Shown piece after piece: positions 1 through 11,122 of a stretch of 64,000 nucleotides of DNA. Position 1 is the first letter of the stretch. Each line of letters starts with the position of its first letter. Below the pieces are notes generated by a model. The model made no database searches and was not told the origin of the DNA. It saw only the letters and a list, made by a program, of their open reading frames with translations. The translations under genes were made by a program, and so were the position numbers. The stretch is from Isoetes taiwanensis (lineage: Eukaryota > Streptophyta > Lycopodiopsida > Isoetales > Isoetaceae), in the NCBI GenBank assembly GCA_021234155.1, contig JAJEKV010000115.1, positions 1,348,899 to 1,412,898 on the forward strand. The letters are read 5' to 3'.

Positions 1-2129
1 TTTCTTTATCTTTTAAGTGGGCTTATAAGCTTTGGTGCGGGTAAACAAATGTGTTCTAGTTATTGTGGCCGACTATTGCCTTGGTTGCCATATATGTTTT
101 CGATCCCTTGCCAAAATTGTTTTCTCCCAAAGTTTTGTTGTTAAAATTTGTTGTATCCGATGTTTGATGCATCTGAGCTAGCATGACTGATCTATGCTGC
201 TAAGTTGTGCATACCATTGTCCTTATGGTTCTTACAGGTCCGAAGAATCCAAGAAGATGTGCTGGTAGAACGTGCATATTTTGGAGCTTATCTACATGCT
301 AGCTAAAGCTGATGATTTGTGGAATTTGTACAATGTAATTTTCTTGTGAGAAACATCTAGGCTTCTATTTAGGAAACATAATTATTTGCTAGATTAGTAG
401 TTATTGTGACCCGTTATTGCCCGGCCTTAGGGTATTAAAACTAGGTGCTTGTGACATGCATCTATCTTGCAAGTTTGAATTAAACGCATGCCTTGGTTTT
501 TGCCATATATGTTTTCACATATTCTGAAGCTTGCCTCCATGATGCTATTTAAAGTGATTATTGGGATTATTTATGCAATGTGATTTTGGTGGAAATAGTC
601 GGGACTTCCATGCGGGGTAATATGCTTCTAACTTTGTGCATATTCCGGCTTTGCCTCCATGATGTTATTTAAAGTGATCATTCGGATAATTTGCTTAATC
701 GCGATTTTTTGAAATAGCCTTCGGACTTCCATGCGAGGGGTAATATTCTTGAAATGGCCTCCGTGACATGCATCTACCTTTGCGGCTTTGTTGCTAGAGT
801 GTGCATCTTTTGGATCTCGGGTGGAACTAAACCCGACCTTGCATTACCATCCTTTTGTGAGATCTAACTAGGCTAGTATGTTTAGTCTTGGATTTTAAAT
901 CTTTTGGTTGCTTTAACAATGCATATACTAGTAGAGAGATGCTATAATCTACACTAGAGTCTTGTTTATCTTGTGAGACGGTGACGCAGTTGGATAAACT
1001 AGTTGCTTTGCCTAGGGACATGCTTTTGTGGATTACTAGATAGGTGAAGATAGCATTCTTTGTAACTTATAGAGGGCTTGGTATGAAATTAAGTTGTGTA
1101 GCTTGCTTGCATGTCTTGTTTAATGTGATGGTTTGATTTATTGCATGGGAACAAATCTGGGAATGTTTGCATGGAGAGATGAATGCTAGGATGTGCATAT
1201 TATGGAACTTGCTTGCTTGCTAGCTGGTAATGATTTGGAATTTATGGAGGTGATGCAAAATAAACTAGGTGTTTTGTCTCCCCATGTCATGCATGTTTCT
1301 TGAGCTCGGACTTTTCTTCCATGCATTACTACATGGGCAAGAAGATATTGTTCTTTGTAACTTATCCGAGGTTTGAGATCAAATTGAAATGCATCTAAGT
1401 TGGCAAATTTAGGGTGACTAGTTATTGTTGGACTCATTTTTCCCTGTGGTCATGCATGTTATTTGGGGATAGACTTTAGTTATTGGAGCCCACATGGAGA
1501 GATCTTTGCTGGCGTTGCATATTCGTAACTTATGCCCCAAGTTACATCTAAAATAAATCTCTTTGGATCGTTACTTGCACTTACATCACAAGAACAATAT
1601 AATTCGAATAATAAACCCTATACAACAACTAGATCTCCTAGTGGCGACCCACCTATTTACTCAATGATCGAATTTCTAGGATCATAAATAATTACCTTGG
1701 CTTTTCTGATTATAATCGTGGAATTTTTACAGCCATGAATATTAGGTTATTTAATCTTGCTTTTAAACAATAAACAACCTTCACTATAACCATGAACCAT
1801 AAAAAAAACGTCTTAATGTACACTCTTTTTTATTACCCATTTCTTCCTTCCTTCCTTCCATTTTCATGAAACTTGAAGAAACATTAATGATAGACAAACA
1901 ACCTTATAGATAGAACAAATATACTTAATAAACCATGAACTCTTCTCACATGGTCTCTTACCTGTGCATCCACCCAATGGGGCTTGAATTCCATGGATAA
2001 ATTTCATATAAAACTAATCGTTCCCTTCCCACATTGACATGCAATAATCGTAACTAACACATCAACATGCAACAATTGTAACTACCACATCAACATGCAA
2101 TAACTATCACTTCATTCTAATGCACAAAT
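1..2129. other. AT-rich intergenic region, no gene seen
   Basis: No open frame here resembles a protein I know. The text is full of half-remembered phrases: stretches near 1056-1110 and 1345-1400 share the words TTCTTTGTAACTTAT and a following GAGG(T/C)TTG, and the words 'gacatgcat' and 'atatgttttc' recur. This suggests an old, diverged repeat. A short (CTTC)n run lies near 1844-1860. Confidence 0.5.
533..750. repeat. Two-copy tandem repeat, period about 120 bp
   Basis: The phrase GCCTCCATGATG starts at 533 and again at 653. Each is followed by TATTTAAAGTGAT, an AT-rich middle, then GGACTTCCATGCG and a GGGGTAATAT block. Two direct copies, diverged mainly by small substitutions. Confidence 0.75.
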
Positions 2130-2400
2130 TCTTACAACCTTCATAAAATCCAAGAAAATCTTACAAAAATCTAAAAGAATGTAAAAGCGAACCTAAAAAG
2201 TATCTCATAAAAATTTAAGAGAATCTAAGTCAATCTATGGGAATATACATAATATCTTGGAGAACCTAAGGAAATTAGGAAGCCTTCATGGAATCTTGCT
2301 AAGTCTCATAAAATCACATAGAATCTTGGAGAATCTAGAGGCTTCTTGGGATAATTTTTGGAAATATTCCAACAACACCTCAACACCTAAGCAGAACCTA
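2130..2400 (-). repeat. Degenerate copy of the AGATTC-rich part of the A repeat
   Basis: On the plus strand this stretch repeats GAATCT, AATCTTGGAGAA and similar words; on the minus strand it reads as AGATTCTC / TTAGATTC phrases spaced by about one helical turn. The same cryptic pattern forms the first two thirds of the 1.2-kb A units at 21.1-23.6 kb and 31.3-33.7 kb. No tRNA-like block is visible next to it, so this is a partial or very old copy. Confidence 0.5.
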
Positions 2401-3184
2401 GTAATGCAAATGCGAACCATCACCTTCACAAAATGTGAATGTTTTAAAATAGCAATTTCGATTCAAACACTCTATTGTCTACAACTATAACTTAAGCCAC
2501 TTCACTCTTCGGCCATGGAGGGCAACCCTCCGTGCGCAGCACCTTGTTTTCTAATCTACAATAAATAAAGGGACGGTGTATAACTATGTGTGTAACTTTT
2601 GATGGGCCACGGTGGGGTTGATCCACATTTTTGGATTCAATTCCCATTCTTGGTAGAAGAAAGGATAAGATTTGGCTCCCTTATTGAGGGGTTAATCCTA
2701 AACATACTTCACCAACTATACTCGGCGTCTTTTTGGTACATAAAATCCATAGCGCGTGAACCTTTTGCAAGCTAACGATTTAACCAGAATAGCATGTCCA
2801 TCCGCTAAAATGTGTTTGAATGCTTGTATGCCGTGGTTTGTGTAATGTAGGTCACTTGCGGTTCAACAATACAACATCCTGCATAGCCTCTTGAAGTACT
2901 TTTCAAATAAGAGGCATTTTATTACTGAATCACAAGTTTAGCGACGTTAATGTTTGGAATAAAATTTCATCCAATATACATGTACTTGTAGGCTACCATT
3001 ATTTTGTATCGTGATCTAGCACAAATTGTATTCATATCCCGAGGTGTCTTTCAACCTCGTATACAAATCGCATAGCTCCTATACATAAAGCGCATACCGG
3101 GCAACTCATCCCTACCCTCAATTCCAAGAATCTTACCTTTACTCTCTGAGCCGGTGGTGTCCCCGGTACACGAAATCACTTGGA
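2401..3184. other. Intergenic, no gene seen
   Basis: Nothing recognisable as coding. Near 2590-2680 there is a weak tRNA-T-arm-like phrase (GGATTCAATTCCC), but no convincing A box accompanies it. Confidence 0.4.
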
Positions 3185-3871
3185 TTAGGTGCGAGGAAGC
3201 ATCCGGCAATGGGGTGAGTCTGCACCGATATCAAATCTTTTTATTGGAGTAAAGGTTCCATGCCTCTTTAGAGGGTGGCCCTTGGTCGGCCACATCATCC
3301 ATTTTAGAAGGTGGTCAATATGGATGATGCCCATCTCCCTAACCTGGCTTATACCATGGCAATGGGGCCGCAATGCCTCAAGGCCTGCTGGAGGAAAAAG
3401 TGAGCTTAGTGGTTGGTCAAATGGTATGTGTAGAACCCGAGGTGCAAAACGAGGCAGATCACCATAACTTGGCGATTGCTTCCTCAGCAAGCTCTGGGAT
3501 GTCAGCGCCCTTGAACAGGTCAAGACAATATATTACCAGTGTCACATAGACCCCGCATTGGAATGGGGCCGACAATGTAATGTAGCCATTTTCTTGAAAA
3601 GGTCGCGGACTCATTGCCTCACGTTCCTCCAGGTATATCTGTCTCCAAATTGAGATGGACGAGATGGGTAGGAGAGCTACTTCAAGAAAGGCTTTGACAA
3701 TGCTAGCAAATAATGGGAGCCATCAAGGATATGCCCGTGAGAGTTGTCCAATATATGATCAAATTCGGACATGCTATGCTTTGAGTTGGCGAGCCCGACC
3801 AGCCTAGTACATGTAATATTGAGCACGGCCCCGATATGGATGTTCTGATGATCATACCTTATGGAGGTCAT
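3185..3871 (-). pseudogene. Unidentified coding-like fragment
   Basis: Two minus-strand frames follow each other: 3871 to 3677 (64 codons) and 3523 to 3185 (112 codons). The stretch is richer in G+C than its surroundings and the lower frame has a normal-looking amino-acid mix (phrases such as HIPFDQPL, HCHGISQV, GIIHIDHLL, HGTFTPI). I do not recognise the family. The two frames are separated by stops and a frame change, so if this was a gene or transposon fragment it is now broken. It lies just outside the far end of the left inverted-duplication arm. It could also be chance open frame. Confidence 0.25.
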
Positions 3872-4530
3872 GGATATGTGAAATCAGCTATGTTCTCGGA
3901 CACTGCTTTGAGATCTATATATATTTCATGATGTATCTTTGCACATTGACAACATTCTTTGTTAAGCCACGATTTTTCCCATGAAACCTTTTCGATCTTG
4001 GGGCTTTTCTAATCGGACAATAATAAGTCTGCTTTGCACTCCTTTGGGTCCCACAGGCCAATTGGTCTGTCTATAAACACTAGTCTATTCAATTCTATTC
4101 CCAATGGATGAGTTATATATCTTCTAGGCAATTTTTTACAAATGTTTACCCTCTAGTCCTAATCATGTCAGTATAGTACTAATTAAAGTTAAAAATACTC
4201 CCATTGAACATGTCAGCCCTTTATTGACAAATACTCTTGTATTACATTATTGTGCGTCAAATCTAATAGTGATTGAAGTCTTTTGTTTAATGGAGTATTT
4301 AGGCCTATGTATCGTTTAGGCATTAATAAACCCTGTCAATTAGATGTAGGGCACTCGATAATCCTTGGAGATGAATTTTGACAAATAATGGAAGGTTTCA
4401 ACTTATATGTATATAAGGTCTATCAATATAAGTTAGTGATGCCTTATAAAGTCACTAGACAAGACAAATAACATTTAATAAGATAAAATAAAAGAAATAA
4501 AAGCGTCGAGCAAGAAAGGAGTACACAGAA

Positions 4531-5967
4531 TTATTTGGTCGTCGGGGATGTGAAGATGATCTCGGTGGAGATGGCTTGGTACTTGGTGGTGGTGGTGGTG
4601 GTGGTGGTGGGCTTGGGGTTGCCTGAGATAGGTTCGTCGTACTTGAATACTTCCATTGCGTTGAAAAATTGGGGGCAAAGGTAGAATTCTTTGTTGGAAC
4701 CAAGGAAATGGTCAAGGTAGTCGGGCGATAGAACTTCATAATAGCCACCAAAAAAGGTGCCCCAAATTGTTGTCCAATCAGTTGCATACCTGAGATTGAC
4801 AACAGTGGAATGTACCTCATCATTGAGTTGAACATATAAAGTAAACATTCGGACATCTGTGGCAACACGAGTGCTCAACTCCATGAAGTAGAGATAAATA
4901 GCCAACTTAGAAGAGAGTGTTCCCCACTCGAGAGTGTAATTGAAGGTCGAAACATTGAGTGCTTCAAAGGCTGTCATCATCACCTTGGGAGGTGGTTGAT
5001 TGGGCATGTCATTGGTTGTTATGGTAAGATTAGTTGTTCTAGCAATAGCATTGGGTGGAGGTCCGGCATCCAAGTCCCATTCTCTGTCATACTGATCGTC
5101 AGGGTATCTGCATAAATCCACCTAAATAATTAGAAGACATAGAATAGAATAGAATAGAATAGAATAGATAGATAGAATTCTTTTAATGTCCACGGAGCAG
5201 ATTAGAATGGGAGCATTAATTCATAAATTCTATATACATCATTCATTGGTAAGTGAGAAATAAATAAAAATATAACTTACTTAAGTACGCCGTAAGAACT
5301 TGCACCTAAGCCAAGCCTATATAACAGATGCAAGAAAACGTCTCCTCCAGGATGACTGTAGAATCCAGTAGGAAGGGTTCTTAGAGTGAGGGCGGAAATA
5401 AAAGGAACATCTGCGTCTCTACGACGGGTGCTACTGAGGCAAAAGATCAACGCTGCTCTTTTTGATGGGAACGTGAGACTCGCAGACGTGGTAACAATAC
5501 CAGCACTAACCCCGTTTTTAAACACTTCATCGAACCACTGCCCTCCAGCGCCATCGAAAGTGAGATTAAAAGTTGGCCACCTGTTACGCCCATCGTAATT
5601 CCCATAGTAAAAGGATGCGACAAAGAAATACTTGAGGTTTTTCCCAACTGGCAAGACGTAGCAGTTGTTGGTGTTGAGAGCTGGGAAATACTTGAGAGTG
5701 GTGAGCTCGTGGGAGATGTTGGTGCCAGAAACCACAGTATTAGATCCAGAATCAATATACGTTCCATCCGTTACCCACTGAATTTCTGTGGCAGGGTCTA
5801 CGTATGGCAGAGTTGCACCGGAATCAATGCTTAGAAACCCTGCATAAACATTTTGTTAGATTCTACATGATCAATAGGTAGTATATCGCATAGCACTTGC
5901 CTTGCTGGGCCGAAACTGTGAGAGAGAAGATGAGGGATATCAGCAGCGTGTATGGCGTAATGGCCAT
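4531..5967 (-). CDS. Secreted malectin-like domain protein (truncated receptor-like kinase ectodomain)
   Basis: The gene model has three exons on the minus strand: 5967-5901, 5839-5281 and 5107-4531. They sum to 1203 nt, an exact 400-codon frame plus stop. Residues 1-20 form a signal peptide (MAITPYTLLISLIFSLTVSA). Next comes a malectin-like domain (Malectin_like family) of about 340 residues, starting GFLSIDSG and including the family landmarks WVTDGTYIDSGSN, YFPALNTNNCY, FYYGNYDG, LRTLPTGFY, YPDDQYDREW and PPPKVMMTAFEAL. In plants this domain sits on the outside of LRR-type receptor kinases and binds extracellular ligands. Here the expected LRRs, membrane segment and kinase are absent: after VFKYDEPISGNPKP comes a Thr-8 run from a (GGT)n repeat, then a stop. 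The right-arm copy has a proline-rich linker and a splice-donor-like GTACG at the same place, so the ancestor probably continued. The product may be a secreted receptor-like protein or the start of a broken receptor. Confidence 0.7.
4585..4611. repeat. (GGT)n microsatellite inside exon 3
   Basis: A run of about eight GGT units. Read on the minus strand in the malectin frame it encodes a polythreonine run; other frames would give polyhistidine or polyproline. In the right-arm copy the same position carries a mixed proline-rich linker instead. Confidence 0.85.
5141..5165. repeat. (AGAAT)5 microsatellite in intron 2
   Basis: Five AGAAT units. On the minus strand it forms a TCTAT-rich pyrimidine tract 34-58 nt upstream of the exon 3 acceptor (CAG ending at 5108). 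Intron 2 runs 5280-5108 with a GTAAGT donor. Confidence 0.85.
5840..5900 (-). other. 61-nt GC-AG intron 1 of the malectin-like gene
   Basis: The donor reads AAG|GCAAGT, the usual context of the rare GC donors, and the acceptor is TTTATGCAG. Splicing here joins Gln22 and a split Gly codon to FLSIDSG, which restores the malectin-like N-terminus. At 61 nt the intron is near the lower limit for plants. The right-arm copy keeps the GC donor but has an altered acceptor (see 17122-19075). Confidence 0.7.
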
Positions 5968-6059
5968 ATTGTTGCACTAAAGGGCTCAAAGACTATTACA
6001 AATGAACTAGGAATTTTATAAGTGGTTTGGTGAACGTTGTGCACTGTGTCAAACACACC

Positions 6060-6342
6060 TTAAGATAACACCTACAGGCTCCAGCAGGTGTATTCCTTGG
6101 AATCAAGACTCGACGTGGTCTTTGTATCTAAATATATATAATTGCTATACAATGATTCCTTGGAATATTCGTGTCGCCGGGGCACGTATCTTGGCTGTGG
6201 ATTTTGCAAGGTGTTGGTTTGAGTTGAGAAGCTTTCGATCGAAGCAAGCGTGGGATTTTTGAGCTACAGGTGGGATTCGATGATCAAAGTTTCTTGCCTT
6301 TCAAGGCAAGCAAGCGGAACTAACGACCAGGTGTTATCTTAA
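6060..6342. mobile_element. Short inverted-repeat (MITE-like) element
   Basis: The 14-bp sequence TTAAGATAACACCT (6060-6073) recurs as its exact reverse complement at 6329-6342, bounding 283 bp with no open frame of interest. The matching place in the right arm (about 16990-17060) holds only one edge of it. Together this suggests an insertion or rearrangement specific to the left arm. I see no clear target-site duplication. The outer edge at 6340 runs into a poly-A stretch. Confidence 0.4.
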
Positions 6343-6899
6343 AAAAAAAAAAACTTTGCTTCCAGGCAAAGCTTTAGACAGCGGGCATGCAATGCTTATA
6401 TAAGCGTGCAGACTGGATCTTCTTCAGGTACATTTTTTAACCAGGTATTAGTTCTTCAGGCACTAAACAGAGGATTAAAAATTCTTTTGCTTGTATAAAA
6501 CAATATTTTGAAGTCACAAGTGAGCCACAACCCCCACACCACGCCAACCCTTTCATTAAAGGGGTGCCTACCTTTAGCCCTGGTGCCTTTATTAAAAATA
6601 GGACGGTGTATGCCTCTGGGACAAACATCATTAAAAACTGCTCATCACATTTGAACTGCGTTTGCCCAAAATCACATGTAGAACACCTTCATTGGGGCAT
6701 GGGGGCGTAAAAGAGTTTACTTTAAAAGCATCTAGTTTTCCATCCGAGGCACCGGGTAGGCAATTTGAGTCTGTGGGGGGCAATTCTCAAGGATTCCAAT
6801 GAGCCATAATTGCCCGGTTTTGAGTATTGCAAAGTATTCACTCGGGCCCATTTTTGTCGTTAATCTGGGCACAAATTGTGACACAACCCTATGTCCGAA

Positions 6900-7060
6900 A
6901 TGAATTTTGATTATGTCTTGGTTCTTGAAGTTTCTACACAACCCCCACACTTAGCCCCACTTTGATTATGTGTCTTGGTTCTTCAAAATTTCTACACCCC
7001 CTCCCCAAAAAAAAAACAACACAGCCCCACTTTGATTATGTCTTGATTCTTTCAAAATTC
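6900..7060. repeat. Minisatellite (left arm copy)
   Basis: Two to three imperfect repeats of GATTATGTCTTGGTTCTT followed by TCTACACAACCCC and CTTAGCCCCACTTT, unit about 55 bp. It is the reverse-strand partner of the block at 16235-16395. Shorter echoes of GATTTTGTCTTG continue to about 7300. Confidence 0.75.
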
Positions 7061-8249
7061 TCACATAGAAGCTAACATTTTTTAGGTAATGCCACATTGG
7101 TAGCATCCATCCTAATTTCACGATATTTTGATCATGTCATATTTTGATTATGTCTTGGTTCTTTCAAGATTCGCATAAAGAAACACCAAATCTTGGATAT
7201 TTTCATTTGTCAAATTTTGAATCTTCCAGCCTTAAATTTCGTCTTGATTTTGTCTTGCTTTTACCAGATTTAGAATATTTTGATTTTGTCTTGGTTCTAG
7301 GGTTAATGTGTTTATCACTACACAAAATGCCCAGACGAAAAAAGCGGATGAAACAACATGCAATGCCAATATCATGCAAAAGGCAATGTCCATCGCATTG
7401 GATTGCATCCAAAACTAGGCCTAGTATGCTTGATACCTCGACACATGTAGAGATCATTCAAATTTTTGTTGAGGCATTTACCATCATTTTACCTTGGTTA
7501 GGAGCATAAGCATGGGTGTCGCCTTTTTAACAACATTGAAGTATTTGGATTACTGGTAAATGGCATTGTGTCAACAAGGTTGATCTTACTGCTCGGAGTG
7601 CCCTATATTTAACGCCAACAGAACATCACAAGATGAAAGATACGTCAAGAAGGAATTGTATTTGTATTTGGGGGCATCGTCTGTCACTTCTTTTACCATT
7701 TTTTACTTTCTTTAATGGTAAAAAGAATTACGTGGTCTTTTTTACGGACCTTGAGATTTCTACATATTTTTTGCTCACTTCCTCAACAACATTGTTAACT
7801 CAACTATTCATTATATCATAGTCGATTTTTGTGATTGCCAGTGGAAACGGAATTGATATTGTCTGAATCGGAAGCTTAAAAATCTCTTAATGTTTCCTTA
7901 AATAGCCAGCTATTTCTAGTTCTCAATCACAAATTTGTATCCTTATACAGATATGTATAAAAATCTACCAATTTTTTTTGCAATCTGCTATCTGAACTAG
8001 AAAATCCTAGTCTCAACAGGAAAATACCTTCTCTACCTCTTTGTTTTCATAATATTGTCATTTATAAGCAGCTTATTTTGGCTATTTGATTAACATTATT
8101 GCAAAGGGATAATTATTTTTAAGATGGTTCTGCAACCATTTTATTTGAAATTGTGGAAGTAAGTGAACACCATATCATTGAAAGTCGACACTTTACCCAA
8201 CCTGTATTACACACTATTACATAAATGATATAAAGAAGAAGAGAAAAAT
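7061..8249. other. Left-arm DNA between the kinase tail and the malectin gene
   Basis: Non-coding. It matches 15026-16230 in inverted orientation, diverged by small indels. Any promoter of the malectin gene would lie in the 5968-8249 interval, but I cannot point to a convincing element. Confidence 0.5.
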
Positions 8250-9995
8250 TTATCTGCTTGGAGAAGGAGAAATTTGTCGATCATAGCTATAGCTCATTAG
8301 AGGTGTTTCAACATATGCCAAAGGCAAACATTTGGATGCAAAGCAAGACTTCAAATTTGCCTCCGTGAGCGTAAATAGTCGATGGGTATTCTTCCCCGGC
8401 AAAGATATGAAGAACAACAGACATGGTAGGGCTGATTCTCGTAAGGTGTCAGAAGGCAATGAAACGCAATCCAAATCACCTGCCTAACTTGAATTTCATC
8501 AACCGCTGTATGGATGGCAGCATCTACAAGCTCAAATGGAAAGAAATCTTCCCTCTCAATGCTTGAGACAGCTTTTTCTCTCGTCCGTGCCGATCCCCGA
8601 CATATCTATAATGCTCCGCCTCCCACAATTTCCGTAATGATAATTCCAAAGTCAGAAACATCCATCTTCGCATTTAGACCAGCTCCAAGCATGCATTCTG
8701 GTGCTATGTATAACGGTGATCCTCTTATGGTCTGGGTGAATGTCATGGATTGATCCCTGTCTAGCAACTTGCTAATACCAAAATCAGCAACTTTGGGGAT
8801 GAATTTTTTATTTAATAGTATGTTCTGAGGCTTCAGATCTAAATGTAGAACAATGTTTTCACACTTTCGTGTAAATATGTCATTCGGATGCAACACACGT
8901 GATGATGTTAAACCTTTTTGCCCAAATTTTAACCGGATCCGGCCGTTGAAGATCCATTTGTCCAGGGAACTATTCTCCATGAATTTATACACTAGAATCA
9001 TTTTGGTGTTTTCGAGCAATAACCCACAAAATCAACTAGGTTCATATGATGAATAACCATTAGGATTATTATCTCCCCTGTTGAAATATTTGACTTGGCT
9101 TTACTGACCCTTGATTACTTTGATACTAGTCGCATACCGATCTGCGAATCGAGATCCTTTAAATACATCAAAGATATCCGGGCCGTGACCTATTTTCTCC
9201 TTGAAACCTTTGGTCATTTTATTTATCTCAAAATATGAATAATGGATCGGACCTATTAGACCCATTTTTGGGTTTTCATCGAATCTTTGGTGTTTAATAT
9301 TCTTCCCGACATGCTACAGTATGCAAGCACAATTAAACATATCAAAACTTCGAAGCATCCAAGAGCAATTCCAATAATTGCACCAACGGCAAGGCCACAA
9401 ATCCGCGGCGGGATTTAACCAAAGAACATAGATGAAGGCAACATCATTCGATCATTTGTATATAGGAGAGAACCCGGGGTTTCCTTAGCAACGGTGACAA
9501 TCGCCTGATCCGTAAAAATGCAAAGATAATGTATTGTTCAAGGCATTTTCACAACTCGAAGACGCATATGAAGAATAAAATGGATCAGACGCTTGATAAG
9601 AACTATACCCCACACCTTTTAACGATATGAATTGGGTCCTATAATCCTTTCCTAGGTTGCATCCATCGGCGTTGGTTGGACTTATGGCGAAAAATGTATC
9701 GTATGAAGCCTCTCCTTGGGTTGGGTTGCAAATTCCATAATTTCCACATCCGTATTCTGTATTGCATCGGGAAGAATTTGATCCTGCTGTTGCTAATTGG
9801 ATCAGTGTAGAAGCAATAGCGCCCATTTCGTCATAAACTCCAGCATTTTGCTTTGCTTGAGGAAGGAGGACTTGAGAAAGGAGGACTTGTTCCAAAAAGC
9901 GAAGGTCGAGACGATGTATCTCGTAAAGATGGCCCCAGAATGGTGCTTTAGAGAGAGAGAGAGAGAGAAGAAAAAAAAACCTAGCAAATGGTAAG
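8250..9995 (-). pseudogene. Receptor-like Ser/Thr kinase pseudogene with EGF/PAN-type (G-type lectin/S-domain) ectodomain
   Basis: Minus strand, reading down from 9.9 kb. The ectodomain piece (9895-9485) has CGNYGICNPTQG (EGF-like) and SCENALNN...YGSGDC (PAN-like). A hydrophobic membrane span follows at about 9400-9310 (GLAVGAIIGIALG...). Then comes the start of a kinase (HYSYFEINKMTKGFKEKIG), the VAIK-like lysine in SIKVIKG, the line LVYKFMENSSLDKWIF, the catalytic loop HLDLKPQNILLN, the DFG segment ADFGISKLL, SPLYIAPE, and a C-terminal tail ending SPSPSR at 8250. The family transduces extracellular signals at the plasma membrane. Damage: the Gly-rich loop is altered (GHGPDIFDVF), in-frame stops fall near 9110, 9040 and 8605, and frame changes occur at about 8420 and 9485. 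The bulb-lectin domain is not visible. Only the tail is repeated in the right arm. The S-domain assignment rests on EGF/PAN and kinase context; an LRK10-like kinase is the alternative. Confidence 0.75.
9951..9968. repeat. (GA)n microsatellite
   Basis: Nine GA units followed by a short poly-A. It lies at the 5' edge of the kinase pseudogene (a CT tract on the gene strand), where a promoter or 5' leader would be. Confidence 0.85.
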
Positions 9996-10619
9996 GCTTG
10001 AGTAAAAAATAAGGTAGGGTTACGTATGTTATATACTTAGCACGTATTTTGTTGAAAGTGCAACTAGGTGAACATGTAAAGATATTTTATACTTGTCGTA
10101 CTTATTTAAATGAAACTACCATTAGGTTGTGTGTTCTAATGGCTTTATGAAATCATCCATGTTGCATGCATACATTCTTTTTCTATGAATTGTGTCAAAC
10201 CATGAATATTTTTTGCAAATCTTGAAAGTTCTTGGTTCCTTGGAACATGCCATTTGGCCTTTGGCATTGATGAATGTACATTGCACTAGGTTTCATTCCC
10301 TAGTTTGTCTCTAGGGCATCGTGCCTTTTGACAACAACATTTATTCTATTCTATAAACAAATAATGGTCTATATAAAACTAGTAACAGATGCGCGATGAT
10401 ACAGGGCTTTAGAAAACAACTTGAAGAGCATGTTGTTACAATATTTGTTAGAAAGTCATCTACAAAATAAATGGTTTGACGCTTCGTAATATGGAAGCAT
10501 AGGAACCCCTTTCTGTTCGTAAATGATTTGCAATAAGTGGGAAAGGGGTTTGTTGTTAGAATAAGGGTGCAAATATCTTTTTTTTTTCTTGAATAGCATG
10601 TTACTACAACATTGGTTAC

Positions 10620-11122
10620 AAAAACAATTATAAGTTACAAGAAACTTATCGCGGCGGCCAAGGCCGCCGCGAACGTTTCTCTTCTTCCAACCTTTGTGAT
10701 AGTTCCTTGAATTAGATTCAAACAAAGGTCGTCACTTATTCTTCCTATCACTCTATCAACTTGCAAGATGGACCAATTCACTCTCATAGGATAGTTGATG
10801 AATTTGTACAGTTAACACCGAAATGTAGCCATTATACATGTCTCATCGCAAGTCATTTGCACATAAACGTGCAATATCCAAGAACAACACAATGCGTTAT
10901 TCTTCTAAACCGGCCAGATCAAGGAGCCCTCTTCATCCCTCGCTTCTAGTCCTTGTCTTATTCATTGGCTTCTTGTTCTTCGCTTCTTGCAATATTCGTT
11001 CCATCTTCTTGTCCACAAAGTTAAGATTTTCCTTCTTTTCTCTTATCCTTTTTTGGTGCGTCATATGGTAGTCAGCCAAATATGGTAGCCGCGATAAGTT
11101 TCTTGTAATATTAATTGTTCTA
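10620..11122. mobile_element. Inverted-repeat (MITE-like) element of about 500 bp
   Basis: The sequence ACAAGAAACTTATCGCGGC at 10637-10655 returns as its reverse complement (GCCGCGATAAGTTTCTTGT) at about 11088-11106. The match extends outward with mismatches to ACAATTA on both sides, giving terminal inverted repeats of about 36 bp around an interior with no coding. The GC-rich inner end of the left repeat contains the palindrome listed separately. The structure fits a non-autonomous DNA transposon; no target-site duplication was identified. Confidence 0.5.
10650..10671. other. Perfect GC-rich hairpin
   Basis: CGCGGCGGCC, an AA loop, then GGCCGCCGCG: a perfect 10-bp stem made only of G and C in AT-rich surroundings. 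It lies at the inner edge of the left repeat of the 10620-11122 element. Confidence 0.8.

Larger units (their letters stand above)
4060..8400 (-). repeat. Left arm of a large inverted duplication
   Basis: Read on the minus strand, this arm matches 14870-19600 on the plus strand over its whole length. Anchors along it: the kinase C-terminal tail (8250-8395 against 14870-15025), a minisatellite block (6900-7060 against 16235-16395), the signal-peptide exon (5967-5901 against 17122-17188), both malectin exons, and downstream flanking DNA to about 4.06 kb. The arms differ by local insertions: a 283-bp inverted-repeat element at 6060-6342 occurs only here, and about 600 bp in intron 1 occurs only in the right arm. 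The spacer between arms is about 6.5 kb. Confidence 0.9.

Noticed and set aside
4455-4868. Alternative minus-strand frames with poly-Pro and poly-His runs
   Set aside because: They are other readings of the (GGT)n run within exon 3 of the malectin-like gene; only one frame carries the malectin motifs.
8514-8753. Plus-strand frame of 79 codons inside the kinase region
   Set aside because: It is the opposite-strand shadow of the kinase pseudogene.
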